Source of the DNA: Mucilaginibacter sp.
Lineage (GTDB): Bacteria > Bacteroidota > Bacteroidia > Sphingobacteriales > Sphingobacteriaceae
Direction: 5' to 3'
Length of the DNA: 36,433 bases
Assembly: GCF_028288205.1 (NCBI RefSeq)
Contig: NZ_JAQBOD010000055.1
Span: forward strand, 1-36,433
The notes beneath the pieces are model-generated. The model worked only from the letters and a program-made list of their open reading frames with translations, had not been told where the DNA came from and did no database searches. Positions 25,299 to 33,139 of the stretch are shown in pieces (within the stretch, counting starts at the first letter, position 1; every line of letters starts with the position of its first letter). A program made the position numbers and the translations under genes.

Positions 25299-25328
25299 CA
25301 TTTGTTTCACGAATAAGTGAAACAAATG
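25299..25328. promoter_or_regulatory. 12-bp inverted repeat CATTTGTTTCAC / GTGAAACAAATG
   Basis: Two perfect 12-base arms (25299-25310 and 25317-25328) around GAATAA, forming an operator-like palindrome from two facing GTTTCAC boxes. It lies between trxB and the FMN reductase gene. It might bind a dimeric regulator or form an RNA hairpin in a leader; nothing here decides between these. Confidence 0.45.
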
Positions 25329-25520
25329 AAACATGTGAAACAATATTTTTGCTTAAAATGTTGACTATTAGATGATTGATAAAATGTGGTGAAACAAAAT
25401 GAAACAACTTATACGTTTGTAAGAGTAAGCATAAAATTTTACTATTGATTTGATAATCAACACATTGAAAATTGGTTAATTTACCTGCTGTTAAACACCG
25501 ATGAAACAACTTAGTGAAAC
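25304..25520. repeat. Cluster C of GTTTCAC/GTGAAAC boxes
   Basis: GTTTCAC at 25304-25310; GTGAAAC at 25317-25323, 25335-25341, 25389-25395 and 25514-25520; TGAAAC at 25327-25332, 25400-25405 and 25502-25507. Spacings within groups are 9-13 bases. The 25388-25407 part is the exact complement of the 20-base core in cluster B. Confidence 0.7.
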
Positions 25521-25569
25521 AACATTAGTTAATTAGACAAGGATGTAATAAATTGCCGGCTCTAAAACC

Positions 25570-26088
25570 ATGAAAAATATCTTAGCCATATCAGGCAGTT
25601 TACGCCAGGGTTCATCCAACCATGCTATTTTACAATATTTAAGTTCAATTGTGCCTGCGGATATTGAATACAACATCTACAACGATCTTGCACAAATACC
25701 ACCTTTTGATCCCGGCTTGGATACCGATAATCCGCCTGCATCAGTAGCTTCATTACGTAAGTTATTGACGGAGGCCAATGGCATAATCATCTGCACACCC
25801 GAATACGCTTTTGGTGTACCCGGCCAATTAAAAAACATGCTTGATTGGATGGTATCAAGCAGCACATTAGTTGATAAGCCCGTGGCTGTTATCACCGCAT
25901 CATTAGGCGGCAAGAATGCGTATGCTTCGCTATTGTTAACTCTGCGTGCGTTATCGGCTAAAATTGGGCCAACTTTGTTAATACAATTTGTACGATCGAA
26001 AATGGATATGGATGGGGATATCAAAGATAAGGATACGATTGAAAATTTGCGAGATGTATTAAATGCTTTTCTGAATAGATTGGGTTAA
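25570..26088 (+). CDS. NADPH-dependent FMN reductase-family protein
   Basis: A 172-aa flavodoxin-fold protein. The phosphate-binding loop ISGSLRQGSSN is at residues 6-16, the second flavin-contacting segment CTPEYAFGVPGQLKNMLDW is near 77-95, and the third conserved patch has ITASLGG near 108-114. This matches NADPH-dependent FMN reductases (YieF/ChrR, SsuE-related), which reduce quinones, chromate or azo compounds or supply reduced FMN. Substrate not determined. The start is ATG. It is divergent from trxB with box cluster C in between, and htpG follows 153 bases downstream. Confidence 0.88.
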   Translation: MKNILAISGSLRQGSSNHAILQYLSSIVPADIEYNIYNDLAQIPPFDPGLDTDNPPASVASLRKLLTEANGIIICTPEYAFGVPGQLKNMLDWMVSSSTLVDKPVAVITASLGGKNAYASLLLTLRALSAKIGPTLLIQFVRSKMDMDGDIKDKDTIENLRDVLNAFLNRLG

Positions 26089-26241
26089 CTAATTACAACC
26101 ATTCTATATTTTGCAGGGCTACCTCCTTAAATCTATCCCTGATTTGGATTACTGCCAATTTGACAATCATCCCTCTTTGGAACGCTCATTGATGAGCAGG
26201 ATTTGTTACTAATCATTAACCAGAAAATCAATAATAAAATT

Positions 26242-28125
26242 ATGCAAGAAAAAGGAACCATTTCGATACACACCGAAAACATTTTTCCGATAATTAAGAA
26301 ATTTTTATACTCTGATACCGAGATATTTTTACGGGAGCTGGTATCGAACGCTATTGATGCTACGCAAAAAATAAAACGTTTGGCGTCATTGGGTCAGTAT
26401 AATGGCGATCTGGGCGATTTGCGTGTTGAAATAGCTTTTGATGAAGCGAAAAAAACCATTACTATTTCTGATAATGGTTTAGGCATGACCGCCGATGAGA
26501 TAAAAAAATATATTAACCAGATAGCATTTTCGGGCGCTACCGAGTTTATGGAGAAGTTTAAAGAAGCTAAAGATGCTAACGAGATCATTGGTCGCTTTGG
26601 TTTAGGTTTTTACTCTGCATTTATGGTAGCCGATAAGGTGGAAATTGAAACCCTATCATACCAGGAAGGTGCCGAACCTGCACATTGGACCTGCGATGGA
26701 AGTACCGAGTTTGAAATAAGCGAAGGCAACCTGGCAGAACGCGGGACTGAAATAACCCTGCATATTAATGCAGAATCTGAAGAGTTTTTAAATAAACAAC
26801 GTTTACAGCAAATTCTTGATAAATATTGCCGTTTCTTGCCTGTGCCTATTAAATTCGGCACAACAACAGAATCTGTTGAAGATGGGGTTGATGAAGAAGG
26901 TAAACCAAAATATATTGATGTAGAGGTTGATAACATTGTTAATGTTACTAACCCTATCTGGACAAAAGCACCTGCTGATTTAAAGGATGAGGACTATTTG
27001 GCTTTTTATAAAGAGTTATATCCTTTTACTGAGGATCCGTTGTTCTGGATACACTTAAATGTTGATTATCCATTTAATTTAACAGGTGTATTATACTTCC
27101 CTAAGCTGAAAAATGATTTTGAGATTCAACGTAATAAGATCAAGCTTTTCTCTCGCCAGGTATTTATTACTGATGAAGTAAAAGATATTGTACCTGAATT
27201 TTTAATGTTGCTGCATGGTGTTATTGATTCGCCGGATATTCCGCTGAATGTATCCCGCAGCTTTTTACAAGCTGATAGCAATGTTAAAAAGATAAATAGC
27301 TACATCACTAAAAAAGTAGCTGATAAATTGGCAGAGCTATTTAAAAACGACCGTAAAGCTTATGAAGAAAAATGGGCCGATATTGGCCTGTTTGTAAAAT
27401 ACGGCATGATAAGCGAAGACAAGTTTTATGATAAGGCGAAAGACTTTGTTTTGTTAACCAATACCGCTAAAGAGAATTTTACTTTAGACGAATACAAAAC
27501 TAAGGTTGAACCAATACAAACTGATAAAGATGGCCAGCTGATATATATCTATACTAATGATCCGTCTAAACAGGACGCGTTTATACAATCTGCCAATAAA
27601 AAAAGCTATGATGTATTGTTGATGAATTCGCCTATCGACAATCATTTTATCAGCCAACTGGAGCAAAAGCTGGAAAAAACATCTTTAAAGCGTGTTGATG
27701 CTGATGTGGCCGATAAGTTGATAAAAAAGGATGATGCTCCGGCGCATGTTTTAACAGAAGAGGAGGCTACCAAAGTTAAAGCCATTTTTGATAAGGCTAT
27801 AAACCGCCCTGCTTATAAAGTTGAGTTGGAAAGCCTTAATCCGGATGAATTACCGGTAACTGTAACTATGGACGAGTTTATGCGCCGTATGAAAGATATG
27901 GCAGCAATGGGTGGCGGAATGGGCTTTTATGGCAGCATGCCTGATAATTATAAAGTAATAGTCAATGGCAACCATAAATTGGTAAGCCGCATATTACAGG
28001 ACGAGAATGAAGATGTGCAATCGCAATTAGCTAAACAAGCGTTTGACCTTGCCTTGCTTTCACAGGGATTGCTAACCGGTGCCGATTTAACTGAATTTGT
28101 TAACCGGAGTGTTAATTTGATCTGA
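26242..28125 (+). CDS. htpG: Molecular chaperone HtpG (Hsp90)
   Basis: A 627-aa Hsp90 homologue, close to E. coli HtpG (624 aa). The GHKL ATP-binding domain includes ELVSNAIDATQKIK near residues 34-47, DNGLGMT near 84-90, and GRFGLGFYSAFMV near 118-130; the middle domain has SRQVFITDEVKDIVPEFL and VIDSPDIPLNVSRSFLQ; and the C-terminal dimerisation part is present, without the eukaryotic MEEVD tail. I chose the ATG at 26242 because the preceding in-frame residues (from 26203) are not family-like. A terminator follows directly. Confidence 0.97.
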   Translation: MQEKGTISIHTENIFPIIKKFLYSDTEIFLRELVSNAIDATQKIKRLASLGQYNGDLGDLRVEIAFDEAKKTITISDNGLGMTADEIKKYINQIAFSGATEFMEKFKEAKDANEIIGRFGLGFYSAFMVADKVEIETLSYQEGAEPAHWTCDGSTEFEISEGNLAERGTEITLHINAESEEFLNKQRLQQILDKYCRFLPVPIKFGTTTESVEDGVDEEGKPKYIDVEVDNIVNVTNPIWTKAPADLKDEDYLAFYKELYPFTEDPLFWIHLNVDYPFNLTGVLYFPKLKNDFEIQRNKIKLFSRQVFITDEVKDIVPEFLMLLHGVIDSPDIPLNVSRSFLQADSNVKKINSYITKKVADKLAELFKNDRKAYEEKWADIGLFVKYGMISEDKFYDKAKDFVLLTNTAKENFTLDEYKTKVEPIQTDKDGQLIYIYTNDPSKQDAFIQSANKKSYDVLLMNSPIDNHFISQLEQKLEKTSLKRVDADVADKLIKKDDAPAHVLTEEEATKVKAIFDKAINRPAYKVELESLNPDELPVTVTMDEFMRRMKDMAAMGGGMGFYGSMPDNYKVIVNGNHKLVSRILQDENEDVQSQLAKQAFDLALLSQGLLTGADLTEFVNRSVNLI

Positions 28126-28141
28126 TAAATAATTATACTAC

Positions 28142-28178
28142 AAAAAGCCGCCCCGATTGTTATTGGGGCGGCTTTTTT
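28142..28178 (+). terminator. Intrinsic terminator after htpG
   Basis: GCCGCCCC (28147-28154) pairs perfectly with GGGGCGGC (28165-28172), flanked by AAAAA and TTTTTT, the classic GC stem with U run, 16 bases beyond the htpG stop. Confidence 0.93.
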
Positions 28179-28245
28179 ATTAAACAATATTTGAGTATTT
28201 TTATTCTATAATAAACCTTTTGATATATTATCAATCCTACTTACA

Positions 28246-28767
28246 ATGAAAAGATTACTTAAAATATTAGGTGTTACCCTAATTTGTGTTTACAGTTTCA
28301 ACACTGTTAATGCACAAACCGCGAAAGCGGATAAAAAAGCTGCCAGATCAGTCGAAACAAGCAGAATTATAAACGCTAAAAATTATATTTTTAATGCCAA
28401 TTATGTTTTGCCCTTACATGGTGGCGGTAAACAGCTAAGCGGAGAATATAGCGTATCTGTCTCAAAAAACAAGTTAGTTATTTATCTGCCCTATTTTGGC
28501 AGGGCATATATTGCACCAATGGATGCAAGCGATGGAGGCATAAAATTAAACACCATTCATTTTGATTATAAAGCGGAACGAAACAAAAAAGGCAACTGGG
28601 ATGTGGTTATAAAACCAAAAGACAGGGAAACATCTGGTTCAAAAGATGTGCAATTATTGAGGCTTTCTATATCAGCCGATGGATATGCATCATTGCAGGT
28701 TACCAGCCTTAACAGAGAGTCTATATCATTTAACGGAACTATTGAAGAGCAAAAAAAGGAAAAGTAA
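28246..28767 (+). CDS. Exported DUF4251 protein, copy 1
   Basis: A 173-aa protein with a signal peptide (MKRLLKILGVTLICVYSFNTVNAQ) followed by a charged KADKKAARSVE stretch. The body fits DUF4251: NYIFNANYVLPLHGGGKQLSGEYSVSV, then LVIYLPYFGRAYIAP, a TIHFDYK segment and a final SLNRESISFNGTI. The LPYFGRAY-type motif is its best landmark. The role of the family is unknown; it is common in Bacteroidota. It is followed 72 bases later by a second DUF4251 gene on the same strand. Confidence 0.85.
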   Translation: MKRLLKILGVTLICVYSFNTVNAQTAKADKKAARSVETSRIINAKNYIFNANYVLPLHGGGKQLSGEYSVSVSKNKLVIYLPYFGRAYIAPMDASDGGIKLNTIHFDYKAERNKKGNWDVVIKPKDRETSGSKDVQLLRLSISADGYASLQVTSLNRESISFNGTIEEQKKEK

Positions 28768-28839
28768 CTATATGGTTTTTATTTAAAAACTTATTAGCTT
28801 TAAAAATTCATACTAACTACCAATAAACCAAAAAAAACC

Positions 28840-29373
28840 ATGAGAATGAACACATTAATAAAAACCGTATTGATTTTTACAGTTGCTTTATTAAGCATAA
28901 ATTCGGTAAAAGCACAAAAGGTGGATAAAAAAGCGGCAAGAATGGCGGCTTATCAAAAAATGATTGACACCGCCGATTTTACTATAATTATGGAAAAAGC
29001 TTTTCCTAAAAATATGAATCAAATACTTTTATCCGGCTCGCCTTATCTTAGTATTTCGCATGGTGTAGCAGAGTGTAACTTACCTTATTATGGCGGAGAT
29101 AAAATTATCAACGCGGGTATAAAAGCCAAGTTTCACACAACCAATTTTGATTATCAGTCGCAAAAAACTGTGCCTTCAACTAATCCATACCAATACAATA
29201 TGCTGATAACCCCAAAACCCGGCACAACCGATATGACTAATGTTGCCCAAATTGTTGTTAGTATTATAACAGAAGATGTTGTGCAGGTACAGGTTATTTT
29301 TACAGATCCAAATCTTGACCCTATAGGTTTCCAGGGGTATATCCAAAAATATAAAAAGATGGATGATAATTGA
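28840..29373 (+). CDS. Exported DUF4251 protein, copy 2
   Basis: A 177-aa protein, signal peptide near MRMNTLIKTVLIFTVALLS to NSVKAQ, with the same layout as its neighbour: the mature N-terminus has KVDKKAARMAAYQK, then the body holds LSISHGVAECNLPYYGGDKI (the LPYYG matching LPYFG in copy 1), TTNFDYQSQ, and a final DPNLDPIGFQGYI, comparable to SLNRESISFNGTI. The two are diverged tandem paralogues, similar in KKAAR, LPYxG, FDYxx and FxGxI. The function is unknown. It converges on eutC, with only 11 bases between the stops. Confidence 0.83.
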   Translation: MRMNTLIKTVLIFTVALLSINSVKAQKVDKKAARMAAYQKMIDTADFTIIMEKAFPKNMNQILLSGSPYLSISHGVAECNLPYYGGDKIINAGIKAKFHTTNFDYQSQKTVPSTNPYQYNMLITPKPGTTDMTNVAQIVVSIITEDVVQVQVIFTDPNLDPIGFQGYIQKYKKMDDN

Positions 29374-29384
29374 TTTAACGCCTG

Positions 29385-30134
29385 TTATTTCAATAATCCC
29401 GCGTTATCCTTTAAAAGAAAGCCCGAAAGTTTTCTTTTAAAGGATTCTTGTATTAAATAAAATATCTTTTTTGATGCCTGTTTATAGTTAAGGCCACCGG
29501 GCCTTATGTTAGATACACAATTTCTTGATTCGTCTGTTAAACCCGGTTTAGGGTTATAAGTTAAATAAGCCCCTATACTATCTGCCGAACTTAATCCGGG
29601 CCGTTCACCTATCAATATTAATGATAATTTAGCTTTTAATGCTGATGTTATTTCGTCGGCTATAGCTACCCTTCCCTGTTCAACAAGTACTATATCAGCC
29701 AATTTAAAATTTACTGCTTGCAGCATTGGCATCAATGTTTCTAACAAACCTGCGGCATTTGCATTAACTGCAGTTGCTGATAATCCGTCGGCTATAATTA
29801 TGGATATATCTGTTGGCACATGATGATCTGCCAACCTGGTTAATGATGCTTCATTTAATTTCCTGCCCAGGTCTGGTCTTTTTAAATATTGCTCCCTGTA
29901 GCCGGCCATACTTTGCAGATGTAATACGGGTAAATTAAATTGTTTAAGGCTATCTGTTAATCCAATAATATCTAATTCTGAATATACAGCATCCCGCGCG
30001 TGGGCATGGGCTAATTTAAACTCCAGCGATTCTTTAAGCGGGATACTGGTACCCGCCCGCCCAATAGCTATACGTGCAGCCGTAAATTCTTGTAGTGCAA
30101 TTAATAGCTCTGCCGATTTAATTGCCTTTTTCAT
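29385..30134 (-). CDS. eutC: Ethanolamine ammonia-lyase small subunit
   Basis: A 249-aa subunit of the adenosylcobalamin-dependent ethanolamine ammonia-lyase, which splits ethanolamine to acetaldehyde and ammonia. Landmarks are TAARIAIGRAGTSIPLKE near 18-35, LAHAHARDAVY near 41-51, the run VPTDISIIIADGLSATAV, LIGERPGLSSADSIGAYLTYNPKPG and the final RPGGLNYKQASKKIFYL. It is shorter than E. coli EutC (295 aa), lacking the N-terminal extension, as in other bacteria that have no Eut microcompartment. Its ATG overlaps the end of eutB by 4 bases, so the subunits are translationally coupled. Confidence 0.95.
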   Translation of the reverse strand: MKKAIKSAELLIALQEFTAARIAIGRAGTSIPLKESLEFKLAHAHARDAVYSELDIIGLTDSLKQFNLPVLHLQSMAGYREQYLKRPDLGRKLNEASLTRLADHHVPTDISIIIADGLSATAVNANAAGLLETLMPMLQAVNFKLADIVLVEQGRVAIADEITSALKAKLSLILIGERPGLSSADSIGAYLTYNPKPGLTDESRNCVSNIRPGGLNYKQASKKIFYLIQESFKRKLSGFLLKDNAGLLK

Positions 30135-31507
30135 ATTTTACCCGCTTTAAGCAATCCATGCATTGAATCAACCGATAATAAATTGCCCTTATCATCAACT
30201 ATCCCCTGTTTAATTAACCATAGTTCAAATTCAGGGGCGGGGCGCAGGCCTAATACTTTACGCAGGTATAAAGCATCATGAAATGAGGTGGATTGATAAT
30301 TCAACATAATATCGTCAGAACCCGGTATACCCATCACAAAATTGCATCCGGCTACCCCTAAGAGGGTAAGCAGATTATCCATATCGTCCTGGTCGGCTTC
30401 GGCATGGTTGGTATAGCATACATCAACCCCCATAGGCAGACCAAGCAATTTCCCGCAAAAATGATCCTCCAAAGCTGCACGTATAATTTGCTTGCCATCA
30501 TATAAATATTCGGGACCGATAAACCCTACAACTGTATTGACTAACAATGGTTTATATTTCCTTGCCACAGCATAGGCACGCGCTTCGCAAGTTTGCTGAT
30601 CAACCCCGAAATTTGCGTTGGCCGACAGGCAGCTACCCTGCCCGGTTTCAAAATACATTACATTATCGCCTGCCGTACCTCGTTTTAATGATAAGGTTGC
30701 CTGGTAGGCTTCTTCTATCAATTCTAAACTGATACCAAAGCTTGAATTGGTTTTCTCTGTACCGGCAATAGATTGAAAGCAAAGATCAACCGGTGCGCCT
30801 TCATTAATAAGCTGTATGGTTGTGGTGATATGGCTAAGTACACACGCTTGCGTGGGTATATCAAATTGCTGCCGCAGGTTATCTATCAGGATTAATAAAT
30901 TAGCTACAGCCGCGGGGCTATCCGTTGCCGGATTAATACCAATAACCGCGTCGCCACTGCCATAAAGCAGCCCGTCAATAATACTTGCTGCCACGCCTTT
31001 CGGGTCGTCTGTTGGGTGGTTAGGCTGCAGGCGGGTTGAGAAATGGCCCGTTAAGCCAATGGTATTGCGAAACCGGGTAACCACTTCGCATTTTTTTGCT
31101 ACCGCGATCAGGTCCTGGTTACGCATTAGTTTAGATACCGCTGCAGCCATTTCGGGGGTTATACCAGTTGCAATGCTTTGCAAGATTTGGGTTGTGGTAT
31201 CATCGCTTAACAGCCAGTCGCAAAACTCACCAACGGTTAAATGGCTTATCGGTTCAAAAGCTTCAGTATCATGCGTATCAATAATAAGCCTTGTTACTTC
31301 GTCATGCTCATAGGGGATAACTACTTCATTCAGGAATGTTTTTAAAGGCACATCTGCCAAAGTTATCTGCGCTGCCACACGCTCTTCATAGCTTGAGGCA
31401 CATATCCCTGCCAGCTCATCACCCGACCGGTATGGCGATGCCCTGGCAAGCAGGGTTTTTAGATCCTCAAACCTGTATACTTTGCTTTTTATGGTATATC
31501 TATACAT
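30131..31507 (-). CDS. eutB: Ethanolamine ammonia-lyase large subunit
   Basis: A 458-aa catalytic subunit, close to the E. coli length (453 aa), forming the substrate and B12-binding barrel. Seen are FEDLKTLLARASPYRSGDELAGI at the start, a middle with NTIGLTGHFSTRLQPNHPTDDP and GDAVIGINPATDS, the active-site region FETGQGSCLSANANFG near 287-302 and a conserved FVMGIPGSDDIMLNYQSTSFHD near 389-410. It lies upstream of eutC (4-base overlap) and downstream of an ethanolamine permease, 93 bases away on the same strand, a minimal eut unit without microcompartment genes. No cobalamin riboswitch was noticed. Confidence 0.97.
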   Translation of the reverse strand: MYRYTIKSKVYRFEDLKTLLARASPYRSGDELAGICASSYEERVAAQITLADVPLKTFLNEVVIPYEHDEVTRLIIDTHDTEAFEPISHLTVGEFCDWLLSDDTTTQILQSIATGITPEMAAAVSKLMRNQDLIAVAKKCEVVTRFRNTIGLTGHFSTRLQPNHPTDDPKGVAASIIDGLLYGSGDAVIGINPATDSPAAVANLLILIDNLRQQFDIPTQACVLSHITTTIQLINEGAPVDLCFQSIAGTEKTNSSFGISLELIEEAYQATLSLKRGTAGDNVMYFETGQGSCLSANANFGVDQQTCEARAYAVARKYKPLLVNTVVGFIGPEYLYDGKQIIRAALEDHFCGKLLGLPMGVDVCYTNHAEADQDDMDNLLTLLGVAGCNFVMGIPGSDDIMLNYQSTSFHDALYLRKVLGLRPAPEFELWLIKQGIVDDKGNLLSVDSMHGLLKAGKI

Positions 31508-31600
31508 TAGTTGGTCATTGGGTCATTAATCATTATGTTATTTAGTACTGTCCGTCCGATTTTAAAATGACTACCTTTTTGTCCGCTAAAACCTTTTACC

Positions 31601-32929
31601 CTACACCTCTAAAAGTACATCGTCCAATATCTTTACTTTATGTTTTCCCATCAGCATAAAAATTATAATGGCCATAGCTAATATGGCAAAAAATATAAGG
31701 CTAACTATTACACTAAAATACATAATTGCAACCAGGCATATCAACGATATAACCAATGCCGTAGCCGGAAATATTGGGTAAAAGGGCGAGATAAATGGCC
31801 GTTCTAAATTGGGTTCCTTTTTTCTTAACATAAATAGGCTAACCATACTCATCATATACATTACCACCGCGCCTAATACAGATAGTATAATGATCTGTGC
31901 GGTTGTACCAATGTATATGGCTATAAAGCTTACCAGTCCGCTTACTATCAGCGCCCAATGCGGCGTTTTAAACCGATGGTTAATTTGCGCCAATCCTCTT
32001 GGTAAATACCCGCTGCGCGCCATTGCGAATACCTGCCTTGACGATGCTAATATAGTGCCATGTAAGGATGCTATTAACCCGAATAAGCCAATGCTGGCAA
32101 ATATTTTGGTTAACCCGTTGGCTTTGCCCAATACAATGCCTATGGCTTCGGGCAAAGGATAATCAAGGTTGCTTAATTTGCGCCAGTCGGTAACGCCGCC
32201 TGTTAATATCATTACACCTAATGCTAAAAAAACCAGTGTTATTATGGCTGATATATACCCTTTAGGTATATTCTTTTTAGGTTCTTTAACCTCCTCAACT
32301 ACCATGGCTACACCTTCTATCGCCAAATAAAACCATACCGCGAATGGTAAAGCGGCGAATACTCCCGCCCAACCAAATGGCATGGGGTTAGCTATATAGT
32401 TTACCATTTTAAAATGAGGGGTTACTATGCCCATATACAGCAGTAATTCGGCTACTGCCAATATGGTAATGAAAACCGAAAAGGTAGCAGATTCTTTAAC
32501 TCCGGATATATTCAGCAAAATAAATACCGCGTTAAACAACAACGCCGATTGCATTATGGGGATAACAGGATATAAAAAATGCAGGTAACTACCCAATGAT
32601 ACCGCTATAGCAGGCGTAGCCAGCAAGAAATCTATGAGTGTGGCATAACCGGCTATCAGGCCGCCAAATGGCCCCATGGCCCGGTAAGCATAAGCAAATG
32701 CGCCGCCCGCGTGTGGTATAGCGGCGGTAAGTTCTGTATAGCTAAAAATAAAGGTAACATACATCAGGGTGACTACCAACGTAGCTATTAAAAGCCCTAT
32801 TGTGCCCGCAACGGCCCAGCCAAGGTTCCACCCAAAATACTCGCCGGATATAACCAGCCCAACCCCAATTGCCCATAAATGCACAGGTTTTAATACCCGC
32901 TTTAACTGTTCTGTACCGGTACCTGCCAT
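31601..32929 (-). CDS. eat: Ethanolamine permease (APC superfamily)
   Basis: A 442-aa membrane transporter with about 12 hydrophobic segments, of the amino acid-polyamine-organocation superfamily. The N-terminus LKPVHLWAIGVGLVISGEYFGWNLGW and the segment AAIPHAGGAFAYAYRAMGPFGG are typical of ethanolamine permeases. Its position 93 bases upstream of eutB supports import of ethanolamine for the lyase. The C-terminal tail is short (MGKHKVKILDDVLLEV). The gene is probably transcribed together with eutBC, although the 93-base gap might hold an internal promoter. Confidence 0.93.
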   Translation of the reverse strand: MAGTGTEQLKRVLKPVHLWAIGVGLVISGEYFGWNLGWAVAGTIGLLIATLVVTLMYVTFIFSYTELTAAIPHAGGAFAYAYRAMGPFGGLIAGYATLIDFLLATPAIAVSLGSYLHFLYPVIPIMQSALLFNAVFILLNISGVKESATFSVFITILAVAELLLYMGIVTPHFKMVNYIANPMPFGWAGVFAALPFAVWFYLAIEGVAMVVEEVKEPKKNIPKGYISAIITLVFLALGVMILTGGVTDWRKLSNLDYPLPEAIGIVLGKANGLTKIFASIGLFGLIASLHGTILASSRQVFAMARSGYLPRGLAQINHRFKTPHWALIVSGLVSFIAIYIGTTAQIIILSVLGAVVMYMMSMVSLFMLRKKEPNLERPFISPFYPIFPATALVISLICLVAIMYFSVIVSLIFFAILAMAIIIFMLMGKHKVKILDDVLLEV

Positions 32930-33005
32930 AAGCCTGTTTTGTAGTTGTTATTGCAGGGTTAAGATAGTGAAAGTGCAGGGGAATTCAAAATGACCATATC
33001 CAACA

Positions 33006-33129
33006 CGTCATTGCGAGCGAAGCGTGGCAATCTCTACACATACTAATCAATAAGCAAAATGTTAGTGGTAATAAAAGCCGTCGACCTATCATGTAGAGAT
33101 TGCCACGTCGTTCCTCCTCGCAATGACGC
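33006..33129. repeat. Imperfect inverted-repeat element (CGTCATTGCGAG type)
   Basis: Left arm at 33006-33038 begins CGTCATTGCGAG and ends GTGGCAATCTCTACA; the right arm at 33092-33129 is TGTAGAGATTGCCAC to CTCGCAATGACG, its complement with a few mismatches and a small length difference in the middle. A 53-base AT-rich loop separates them. This is the kind of dispersed palindrome found in many Bacteroidota genomes. It lies between eat and dinB, overlapping the end of neither. Confidence 0.75.
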
Positions 33130-33139
33130 GTGGAGTTGC

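Larger units (their letters stand above)
25208..25569. other. trxB / FMN reductase intergenic region with box cluster C
   Basis: A 362-base gap between divergent genes. It holds the trxB promoter (25227-25257), eight GTTTCA/TGAAAC boxes (25304-25520), and a 12-bp inverted repeat. A further short hairpin CTTATACG-TT-TGTAAG occurs near 25408-25422. The rest is AT-rich without a convincing gene. Confidence 0.6.

Noticed and set aside
25304..25520. CRISPR-like array from regularly spaced GTTTCAC boxes
   Set aside because: Boxes are 6-9 bases, in both orientations, with 9-14 base steps; real CRISPR repeats are over 20 bases with spacers of about 30. No cas genes are in the window.
26203..26241. 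Upstream start for htpG
   Set aside because: The first 13 residues (MLLIINQKINNKI) do not resemble HtpG; the ATG at 26242 gives the usual MQEKGTISIHTEN beginning.
31508..31600. Cobalamin riboswitch or B12 box in the eat-eutB gap or upstream of eat
   Set aside because: Neither gap has the conserved B12 box or the large multi-stem leader; the 93-base gap is too short for one.
31537..31600. Possible IS-end-like word GTCCGTCCGATTTTAAAATGAC between eat and eutB
   Set aside because: No partner end, no transposase and no repeat of the word elsewhere in the window; too weak to call.
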